Source: Cylindrodendrum hubeiense | Lineage: Eukaryota; Ascomycota; Sordariomycetes; Hypocreales; Nectriaceae | DNA: 54,114 nt | Direction of reading: 5' to 3' | Assembly (NCBI GenBank): GCA_014621425.1 | Contig: JAANBB010000279.1 | Location: forward strand, 1-54,114 | Shown: one piece after another, positions 24,001-33,790 of the stretch | Layout: every line of letters begins with the position of its first letter | How positions within the stretch are numbered: the first letter of the stretch is position 1 | Position numbers and translations under genes: made by a program | Notes under the pieces: model-generated | The model's input: only the letters and a program-made list of their open reading frames with translations | Databases searched by the model: none | What the model was told of the DNA's origin: nothing

Positions 24001-25419
24001 GTTCTGAACTTCGACTTTGCGCAACTCTTAAGAGACGAGCCCGAATACATCGCGGAGTTGCTTGACGACACTTTGGATCTTCTAGAGAAACCTGGATGGG
24101 AATTCACAACGGATCTCAACCTCAGCTGGACCACTTTGTCCTCAATCCAGGACGCATTTCGGTTCATTGCGAAGAACCCATATCTCGGATTTGTTTCCAT
24201 TGATGGCAAACCTCAGAGCGACCCCAAGGTCAGAGTTGCTATCCCCAAACTCACCAAGTCTCTTTGTGACGCCCTTTCTGAGGATAAAACATATCTTCTT
24301 GCTGGAGGGTTGGGTGGTCTTGGTCGGAGCATCTGTGAACTTCTTGTCAACAACGGCGCTCGTCATGTCGCCTTCTTGTCGCGTTCTGGTGCCTCCTCCA
24401 AGGCATCCCGCCAGTTTATCGCAGACCTCAAAAAGAATGGCATCAATGCAAGGGTCTTCCAAGTCGACATTTGCGATGCTAGCGCACTGGAGGAGACCAA
24501 CCTCAAAATCCGCCAGGAGATGCCTCCTGTCGTGGGGGTCTTCCAATGTGCCGCTGTAATCAAGGATGCTGTTTTCGACAACATGAGCCACTCCGACTGG
24601 GTAACTGCGGTAAAGCCCAAAATCACCGGCTCTACCAATCTCATGTCAATCATACCTCGCATAGGCCAGGCTGAGCCCTTCTTCATCTTCCTCTCGAGCT
24701 CAGCCGGCGTGATTGGTAGTCGCGCGCAAGCCAACTACGCTGCCGGGAATTGCTTCGAGGATGCCCTTGCACACAACAGTCGCATTCGCGGCAAACACGC
24801 AGTCTCCATCGATCTCGGCCCTGTTCTCGGCGCCGGCATGCTCGCAGATGATGAGGAGACCCTTGACAAGCTTCGCGCCAGTGGCTTTTACGGCATCCGT
24901 CATCAAGACTTCTTAACCATGATCAACCATGCCATTACCATGGAGATTGAACCTTTGGTTCCCATGCCTCCACAGGTCATCATGGGCATCGGCACTGGCG
25001 GCCTTATCCGACAGAACGAGCCCGCCGACCCGTATTGGTCCCGCACGGCTCTATACAGCTATCTTAATCTCGTTGACATGCCACCTCCGGATCTTTCCGC
25101 CGCCAGCGGCTCTGAGAAGGTCCCCATGAAGTCCATGCTGGTCTGCTGCACGGATGCGGAGTCTGCCGCGGAGATCATCTGCACTGGTCTCTCTCACATG
25201 CTAGCCAAGGCCATGAACATGCTGCCCGAAGAGATTGACACCGGGAAACCTCCAAACGTCTATGGTGTCGATTCTCTGGTCGCTGTTGGGGTGCGCAACT
25301 GGGTTGTCTCCAACTGTGGTGTGCCGGTCTCCGTTTTCGAGGTTTTGAGCGACAAGACGGTTGCTGAGCTCGCGGTAGACATTGCTGAGAAGGGATGTTT
25401 TGGTGTTGACAAGGCCTGA
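18009..25419 (+). CDS. Highly reducing polyketide synthase (KS-AT-DH-psiMT-ER-KR-ACP, about 2339 aa)
   Basis: Iterative type I fungal HR-PKS. Exons: 18009-18179, 18230-18286, 18346-18433, 18486-18551, 18596-18798, 18847-19087, 19135-19484, 19532-23882, 23927-25419. KS: nucleophile Cys174 (DTGCSGSL), His309 (ECHGTGTQ), His349 ([12 protein letters not shown]). AT: Ser653 in GHSSGE. DH: His974 ([11 protein letters not shown]) and Asp1157 ([10 protein letters not shown]); the usual Gly of HxxxGxxxxP is Lys. A short methyltransferase remnant follows with the SAM glycine loop lost ([11 protein letters not shown]). The ER is divergent: the nucleotide loop reads [12 protein letters not shown] (about 1753-1764) instead of the usual HxAxGGVG type. 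KR is intact (AGGLGGLGR; Tyr2113 in ANYAAGN). The ACP Ser2292 lies in GVDSL. The protein ends about 48 residues after it, with no thioesterase or other release domain. Start context ACACCATGG. Product unknown; reduced, non-C-methylated chain inferred. Confidence 0.94.
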
Positions 25420-25821
25420 GTCGGGGTGACAGAAGATTTGTCATGAAGATTAAGGGAAGTTGATTTCTAGATCATAGTGCACAACGGAGATGTGATGAGG
25501 TGAAAAGACCGCTGTTAGATTATAGAAGTGAAACGAGTTCCGCCCAGGACTTCAAATGTGCCCAAGTAGAGCCTTTCAAGTATGGGCCTCCGTGCTGTGT
25601 ATCTGTGACTATTCTAGCGGAATTTATGAGAACCAAGTCGGTTGTCATTGTGTATATGCGCTCGGCCAGGTCATGGTCACTTCCGTGAGCTACTACAAGG
25701 CGGACGCGCGACCCATATCTGCTTATGATTTAAACGAGGTTCGCCGGGACACGACCACCTTGGAAGGCGAGCGTATCGGGGGTTTAGTAACAGCTATCTA
25801 TGCTGAATCAAGAAATATAGA
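25420..25821. other. Tail-to-tail gap between PKS and HET genes
   Basis: About 400 nt between the stop codons of two convergent genes. It is moderately AT-rich and should hold both 3' UTRs. No further feature seen. Confidence 0.55.
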
Positions 25822-28348
25822 TTATAATAGGTAAAGACTCCTTGTTTTTCCAGTTTCCAACCAATTTACCTGTCCCTCTTTCTCTTCATTAGATGTGGTA
25901 CTGCGAATAGTCCATAAACCCACGCGCTGGAACCCTTTGATACGACCTGGCTTGTCTGAGTGGATAATAACCAAACCTGCAACGCCTTTCGCAATTTCAA
26001 GGCAAATAACTGAGATTTCATCATTCGCGATGATGTCTTCCTCCGGTACATCGGCCACTACTTCAGCAAAGGGTCGGTCCTTCGCATTTCCATCAGGCAC
26101 CAAGACTCCCTGCTTGACAATCCACAGTGCCTCCCGTGTGCGGCCTCTTACCTTCAAAAAGCTGAGCCACAAATCACCACCCTTCGATGGATCCGACAAT
26201 TCATCTTCATACCAAAGATGATCATTGGTAAAGCAATCCAAGACCTTGAATGTTTCATATGTCCAATTGCTTCGCGGTGCTTTCCATACAATGATGGCAA
26301 AGTCAACGGACAGCCATGTCCATGATGGGCAACGATTATCCAATCGACGTGGCCGTCCAGAGGCGGACTTATCCCTTTGCCAGAGCAATTCCTGCTTGAA
26401 GAAATTGAGCCATAAGCCAGCTTTGTATTCCGACTGCAGCATCTTCTTATACTCCATCGCTATCCCATAAACTGCTAGTGGCCTATCCGAGGGGTTTTGG
26501 AGATGTCTTGTCGTGTAGTTCTTTACCAGAGGTTGCCAACAACGGTAAATAATGTTTTCAGACTTCTTCCATAGGTTTGAGATGTCTTCCCCACCTGTGG
26601 ACACGCCGGTTGGTGGTGCAAGCTTCCTCCATTCTCTCAGATCGAAACTCTGTGGCATCAATCGGCAGGTTCTCCTCAATTCCTGAGTTCCATACTCCAA
26701 GATACGGCTGGCGTTGACGTGTTCTTGCAAGGTCCAAGCTCGGCTGTGGATTGGTTCGTCCGCTGCATCAAGGTTCTGATATAGATTTAATGCGCCCAGC
26801 TCTCCATCCGGGAGAACGTACGGTATTGTGGCGAGTTCGAGATCCCGGGTTGCTAGAAACCCTTCCCGGCAAGATTTAGCACTCGCGGCTGAGATTGTGA
26901 CGTACGCTGCCTCAAATATCTCCGACATTCGGGGTATTTCCCTTTTCTGATCTTCAATATCGTCCTGCAAAATGCACACAACGTCTACCCAGAGGTAACG
27001 CAACTTCAATTTTCTGGTGACTCTTATGGCATCCCGTATCGTCAGTGGTAGCTGGGCGACTGGGATTTCCTGAATCCAAGTGGCGAGGGTCTCGGTTGTC
27101 AACATGCAACCTTGATTGCCTCCCCAGCAGTAGCTCAAAGCAGCATATCTCCCTGATTGATCTCCTCGCGTTTCGATTAGTTTGATCATGCCGTCTTTAA
27201 TTTCGATCACTCGCGCTGGCATATAGGCCCTATTTGAGCCTCGACATTCCGCGTGGTTGTTGTGGCATTCGCTGAGCCACTTGCGAGATAGCTCGAAATT
27301 CTTATCGGATGCAACCTCGCTGTTCAACGGTCTGTTTCTGATGTAATCTGCGGTTGGCACATCTTCAGCAAGTTTTTGTCGTCTGGTATTCTCAATCAAT
27401 TGGGGATTTCTAACCACTTCCAACGAAAACTCCCAAGGAGCCATGATACTCAAAATCAAGCTCGTCGATAGTGCTAGATTCCAGTATGATCGACGAGATA
27501 TCTCTACTTGCCGATTGGCGATGAATGAGCGAAAGAGAAAAGTAACGTTGATCTGCGTTGTTCATTTTGAACTTCAGCGCGCATTGTTCTAGCCAGATAA
27601 ATACCGTGCAGTGACTCCTCGTGGCTTCTTTTACATCTGCGAGAGTAAAGAGGTAGCTCCTATGTTCGGCCTTTGGCTCTAGCTCCGTTGCGTTAATGAG
27701 CAATCGTCGACAGTGTGAGCAACTGTGAGTCCCTTCAAGTATCATCGAATTCCACTTCTCGAGGTCGATGTGTGATGCCCGGACTGAGAATAGGCTTTTT
27801 ATACCATCATTTTCATAATGCCGGACTTCAACGGGCTCCTGCTTCTTCGGTCTAGGCCATTGCGGTAATGGCAGGGTGGGCAATCCCTGATACCGATCGT
27901 CAATCAGTTGGAAGTTGTCCAGGAACTCCACTTTCACAGTGCTCGTAGACTGCTGCTTCTCTGGAGATAGAAATCTTGAAGGGGCTGGTGATGTGGGCTG
28001 ATCTGAATTTCTCCATTCTATCGAGTTGTGGTTTTTCTGCTCAATGCCGTATGACAGGTTCTGGGCAGAACCAACCGGGATTTCGTGACCGTAGGTCAAG
28101 TAATTTTGATCCTCTTCAGAATACTTGAACCAGCTGATGAGAGTTTCTAAGTGTTGGCGCCAGGGATACATTGATCCCCCTGCTTGGAGACGGTCCGGGC
28201 AATCATAGCCATCACCATCCATACCACCGTATTTCAACCCATCACTTGGCCATCTTGTCCTACCTGAAACATCATTCAACAGACCAACTGCTGTGCTGGA
28301 CTTGGGACCCTCCAAGTGGCTATGAAGGGATGAGAGGTTGAGGCCCAT
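25822..28348 (-). CDS. HET-domain (heterokaryon incompatibility-type) protein, possible frame disruption
   Basis: Modelled as two exons, 28348-27450 and 27409-25822, giving 828 aa. The first frame ends with a stop at about 27410 and the second frame overlaps it, so the halves must be joined. A 40-nt GT..AG intron (27410-27449) does this in frame, but it is very short, has no clear branch site and its 5' site (GTATCA) is poor. A one-base frameshift is the alternative. The HET domain (about 388-500) is well preserved: YAALSYCWGG, LPLTIRDAIRVTRKL, LRYLWVDVVCILQDD, MSEIFEAAYVTISAAS. The N-terminal part has CSHCRRLLINATEL near residue 225 and a DFEYH strand, features often seen before HET domains. 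HET proteins trigger cell death on non-self fusion, but most genomic copies have unknown roles. It is convergent with the PKS and probably unrelated to it. Confidence 0.82.
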
Positions 28349-29023
28349 TGACTCGGTTCCACGTCAGTTGCAAAAATATAATGCTGCAGTACGAATGCAA
28401 AAGGTCAGCTCAGCGTCATTTACAGTTCAGAATAAAATGAGGAGGAGACTATGTATCTATTCAATTGGCCTCGTTGAACGCTACAGAGAGTGGCAGGGGT
28501 CTATTGGTTCATCAAAATATGGCTTGCCGTGGCTTGCTGGAGACACTCTATTCCGAAGCTGATTCAACCACACCCGCATAGACACTATTGATGATTGCAT
28601 ATGACTGCATGAAATATCGTACCACATTAGCAGCGGACAAATCAACATACCCGCAACTGCGCACGAGCATCTTAGACCACATTTCGGTGCGACATTGCTT
28701 AGTGGTGGCGCATAAGCGACCATCTGGAAGTTGAACAATGAACTTTCACCTGTCCAGATTTCCTAGATTCAAGTCGAGAAAAGGGTTGGTTGAGCCTGTT
28801 TATTATTATCAACTATGAACCTTGTTGATATGGTGCCAGTATTGTCCAACCCCCGAGAAATAATACCAGTAGCGGTTAGTTGTAACTACACTAATAACCA
28901 CATCCGTAAACGGCCAGGCGGTTTATCACACGTAGCATGTTAATAATAAACCACTGGATTCACTCGCCACTGTCTCTCTAAATTACTATATAAGATATGG
29001 ACAAAAAAACGTCTTTCAGACGA
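28349..29023. other. Intergenic region between HET gene promoter and protease 3' end
   Basis: About 675 nt, AT-rich especially from 28790 to 29000. It should contain the HET promoter (right side) and the protease 3' UTR (left side of the minus-strand gene). No gene or repeat recognised. Confidence 0.5.
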
Positions 29024-32000
29024 TTAATTCTTCAGGGGAAGAACTTTGAATGATGGGGTGTCAAACACATCCCAGTGAGCCGATTTAGCCGGATTTCCAA
29101 AAGGCTTCAGAGCTGCAAACCGCATGTTGTAGTTTCCAGGTGCAATTTGGGTGCCATTCGCGAGCCGACCGAGCCACCAGAGCTCAGTTCCTGCAACTCC
29201 GACGATGCTTCGAGGTACGTCCGTCATGGGCATGGTAATAACATCATTAGCATCGTCCGTGGTAGCGTTGAAGATTGGCTTGCTGGATGATTGGGACCAG
29301 CTGGTCGCAGATCCAACATAGCCTGCCTTTCCAACCACAGGGGGATATTTCCACTTGCTCTCTGCCCATTTACCGTCGAAGATGTCCCATCGCAGCTCTC
29401 TTGTGCCAAAATTAAGACGTGCGTACAGATTAGGGAAGTCTTGAACATCTGTATCGAGATCGAAGGTGAAGTTGCTCTTCTCGCTTATGGGGATATCGTT
29501 TATGGTCGATGTGATCGTTGGGAAGCCAATGGGATACTGGAAGATGTCGCCAACATCCTTTTCGAGGTCGGCTCCGAGTCCCAGGTAGGGGACTGCGAGA
29601 GACTCGCCGTTGTTTCCAGCAATGACAATCTTGCCGCTGTACAGAGGCAGTTTAGAAGCGTCCAATCCACTAGGGGCCTTGAAAGTGAACTTGGCTTTCT
29701 TGGTCTCTCCGGCCTTGACGGTGAATTTTCCACCGGGAAATGAGATTCTCGGCACCATCTTCGCAGGCGCGGCCAAGACCTCTTCACCCCAGGCGATTCG
29801 TGGTGTTCCCCAAACTTCTGGATCGGTGTTCATCGCGTTGAGACCACCAAAGTCCTCGGACGAAAAAGTGTATGTAATGGGCTTCTTGCCGTTGTTGGTG
29901 ATATCGATAGTGTGGCGTTTGTTAAACTTGCCCGTATCGTTCAGGGCAAACTTGGTAAAGGACAGGCTTGTGCTATAGTCGAGGACCTTGGAGGCGTTGA
30001 CGAGTCCAGTGCCGACCTGGGCAACCGAAGCCTTGAACCCATAGTCAATGCCTTCCCCAGTTCCATCACTCCAGGGGATAGACTCTCCAGAAGAGATGAT
30101 TCGCATGGAAAGTTCCTTGGCAAAGTCAGGGCCGTGAACAGAGCGGCCGCCGTGTTTTCCAATGTACAGCGCTGCAATGCCTGCAACATAGGGGCAAGCC
30201 ATAGATGTGCCACTCAGAATTGAGTAGCCGCCACCAAGATAGCTTGACAAGATTTGCCCACCTGGAGCGGCAATATCAGACTTGACGTACAAATCGTTGG
30301 TCGCTCCGATGGTGGTGAAGTAGCTCGGGTCTCCTCCTGTTTCCTCATTGACTAGTCCGGTGAGCGTGAAAATGGGCCGAGTGGTGAAATCGGCAGTGAC
30401 GTTTCCACCAGCCTTGATGGTCTTGATAATTTCAGCACCAGCCTCTCGGGTGATCATGGCAATTCGACCGTCCAGGAAATCGGTTGTGGGAATCACAATA
30501 GGCATGTCGTTGGTGTAGACGAGGATGTGGAGGGCGCCAAACTCGGCCAGATTTTGCTGCTTTATGGAAAAGTTGCACCCTCCCCGGCGAATAAGCACCA
30601 CAGATTCGGTGAAGTTTTGGGTAGTATCCGGCAATGGGTTGCAAGCCTCGTCTTCAATCGTGGTGTTAAAGCTCAGCGGAATGATAGGCCACCCGTCGAT
30701 TTCGGAAGGGTACCAATCATCGACTGACCGGTATGGGACGCTGACCTTTTCAACATCTTCACCATCACTAAAGGTCGCGTTGAATGAAGCTGTGGGCGTT
30801 ATGTCTGCCTCCACGGAAGCAATAGCAAGCACATGTTCGCCTGAAGAGCCGCTGCTGGCGGCGAAAGCACCAGCCTGGCCATCGTTGCCAGCTGAGATCG
30901 TGACCACGACACCTTGGTCCACGAGCCTTGAGGCAACTACTGCCCAAGCGTTGTCCGACCACCCAGCGAGACCGCCCACCGAGGAGGTAATGACATCAGC
31001 CTGGAAACCCATCAGTTAGCATCACTGATCGAGTTCATGTCGCTATCACCAACGTACCCCGTCCTTGTAAGCCAAGAGGAAAGCTTCAATGAGGACATCT
31101 TCAGTCGTTGCGTCCAAGGTTGCAAAAACCTTGTACACGCGCAGAGTAGCCTCCGGAGCAACTCCAGTGAGCCTAGAATGTGTTAGCTTCTTGGGAGATA
31201 AATGAACGGGCCACGATTCTCGATTCATGTCGCCTCAGTTACACATACAAATCACTCTCTCCGGCGATGATACCAGATACATGGGTGCCATGGCCCAATT
31301 GATCCATTGGGTCTGAATCTGGCTGCCTTTCTGGGTCTTCGGGCCATTCTATTGTTCCAATATTAGACCGGTATCGATTAGACCTTGATGGATTATCTCA
31401 CCTCCATTACCGACAAGATCGTATCCGCCGGCGATCTTGAAGCCTTCACCTATGCCTCCGCCGAGCTATTCAATGTCAGCGATGCAGCTCTGGGAATCCA
31501 TGTTTAACCCTGTACCGCACGGTGAGTGTAGTCAACACCCGTATCAACGACGGCGACAACGGCGCCCTTTCCCAATATTCCATCGGCGTGCAACTTATCC
31601 ACTCCGGTCATATGGTGGATTGACAGGTTGGCGCCTGCAGCATCTTTACCATACGATCGGAGTGGGACGATGGGAGCCAAGGTGACTTTCTTCGCCTGCC
31701 ACGCCTGAATGACAGGTTGCTCAGCTTTTAGAGTGTCCAAGTTGTCCTCCGGAGTCTCCAGAGAGGCTCCGTGGAAGATGTCACTCTTGAAGACTTTGAG
31801 CACCTTGACTCCAGGGCGGTTAGCCAGTTCATCAGCAGCGGCCTGAGGGTTGAGTCCCTTGTTTTTGTTAGCAAATTCGTAGAAATCCTTCAGAAGGGAA
31901 ACCTACTTTATCGAATTCAACGATAAATCGCTTGGGAGTCACATCCGTCTCATTGACATTGGTTGCCGGGACAGAGCCATCTTGTCGTCGTTTGAGAGGG

Positions 32001-32062
32001 TCATGGCGAGCCAAGCTACCAGCAACGCTCGATAGGACGAGGAGAACCCGAGAGACGAGCAT
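29024..32062 (-). CDS. Secreted subtilisin-like serine protease with PA domain (917 aa, vpr/Pr1C-like)
   Basis: Six exons on the minus strand: 32062-31907, 31857-31516, 31465-31402, 31348-31249, 31172-31058, 31000-29024. The start at 32062 opens a signal peptide (MLVSRVLLVLSSVAGSLA). An inhibitor-I9-type propeptide follows (RFIVEFDKGLNPQAAADELA). The S8 catalytic triad is complete: Asp157 (VVDTGVDYTH), His207 (GHGTHVSG), Ser525 (GTSMACPYVAG), with the oxyanion Asn298 (SAGNDG). A protease-associated domain is inserted at about 355-460 (RRGGCNFSIKQQNLAEFGA). The C-terminal 350 residues are beta-rich and match the Fn3-like region after S8 domains in vpr-type and fungal class I (Pr1C-like) subtilases. 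It should be secreted and degrade external protein. Several Asn-x-Ser/Thr sites support an extracellular location. An upstream in-frame Met would spoil the signal peptide. Confidence 0.92.
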
Positions 32063-33790
32063 ATTGGAAGAACTTCCAGCGGCAGTGTTAGATTCTCGGC
32101 TGAGTAGGCTGCAGATACTGAAGCAACTCGGGAACCTGACGAGCATATACAAGATGGCTATACATTGTCGCTATATATAACATAGAGGCCCTGGACGCAA
32201 TTGATCACATTTTACGAGCCCGGTAGGCGGGATTCCCATTACCGTCCCGGGGATATTTCCCATTGAGAGTTGCTCCGTTCGCCAAGATGCACTACTCTGT
32301 TATCTCAGGAGACCGCCATAGGCGGGTCGTATCGCGAATAACATGTTTGACTTCGGCCGCGCTTTCCGAAATGCACAGTCAAAGGCAATGCGAACCCCTG
32401 ATAGTCGAAGAGCATTGTATAATCCAGCATCCATAATGTCGTCAGTTCGCCGTTTTGGGTCCAGTCTCCCGATATGGCCCTGCTATAGCAAGTTGGAATG
32501 GCCAGGCATCTCGTATTCCAGGTTGTCGCCTATATCCCCATGTGCAAACAAGGTTGTTTACCCTAGCCCGAGTGCAACCTTCTATTTTCGCTCTAATTAA
32601 TCCATGCGGAGGGTGGGATTTCTGTCAGGTACTGACTGATCAGACCCACCTGGAGGGGTGATCGCTCGTATCCGAGCCATGATAGCACGAGGGAGGGTTG
32701 CATCAAGTGCAACTGTAGAGAGAACGGAGAAAAGACGGGAATGCACCCTGCGTTGCAAATCCTCGCTTCTATGAGCCATCTCGTTATTCTCTCTGTCCAA
32801 AATGATACTCGCGTTTGTTCCTCAGTTGGTTGCAAACTAATTCATCCCACTACTTCCAAATGTGTCGCTCGGCAATATAGTGGCTAGACAGACATGGAGA
32901 AGGATACGCAATTCACAAAAGAACCAATGAAACAGATTGTGTGATTGGATATGATTGAAAAGAGTTCCTCCTTGCAGTTCCCCATCCTAAATACGGATGC
33001 CCTTCTCCACCGCATGCGAAGTGGTCAACGGGTTGTGACCTCTCCTTATCTAGTCAGCGGTCAAGGGACTCGAGTCAAAAAGTCACCTGTTCCACGCTCA
33101 TTCAATACTAGGGCTCATTTGGGAAGCTGGGTGACTCTAGAGAGTGCATCACGCCATGCCAGTCCGCTAGATATGGATGGAACCTTTGGAACGGATTCAT
33201 CACGAAGGCACTGAACTTTATCCTGTACTACATTTAGTTTATACAGCCCTAAACTTTAGATAGCTATTTTTCTATTGCTGGGACTTTCGAAGATGCGGAA
33301 ATAAGGGCAATTCTGATAGCGTTATCCCCATCCCCATCTGTGCTTTTAGCCAGCCCCAACCCCAAATTAACCTTAAACAATCTTAAATTAAGCACAAAAA
33401 TGCGCTACATTTCTGCATACATAAAAAGTTGGAAGAATGTATGCTACCATGATAACTCTTTATCCATATTGTACCAAACCACGCATATTGGCCATTTGTT
33501 CTATATTGGCGATGTAACTCCTTCGGGTATGGGATGGGATTGAGATTGAGGTTTTAACAGCGGTCAGGTTGACTGAGGGTTTCGCAGGGAACAATTTTGA
33601 AGAAAGGGCATTGCGACAATAATAGATTTAATCAAATTATCCAAGACATCATGTAGAGGAAGGTATGTTATCAATAGGAGGCTCATGGTACTCATCTAGA
33701 CGCTCCTTAAAATGAAAGGCCGTGACATCATATCCAACATGCAAATTTCCATCCATACGTATTACAATCTCCCGAAATTCCCCTCATCCT
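32063..33790. other. Intergenic region between protease promoter and annexin 3' end
   Basis: About 1.7 kb with no supported gene. The first 300 nt hold the protease promoter (TATA box described separately). From 33200 to 33700 the sequence is clearly AT-rich, with runs of A and T. It then passes into the 3' UTR of the annexin gene. No transposon-like frame or terminal repeats were recognised. Confidence 0.5.
32172..32179 (-). promoter_or_regulatory. TATA box of the protease gene (TATATATA)
   Basis: TATATATA lies 110 bp upstream of the protease start codon, flanked by ordinary sequence. The spacing and sequence fit a TATA box for a strongly inducible secreted enzyme gene. Confidence 0.5.

Noticed and set aside
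33200..33720. AT-rich block considered as a RIP-mutated transposon
   Set aside because: I found no terminal repeats, no target-site duplication and no degraded transposase-like frame. AT-rich intergenic DNA is a sufficient explanation.
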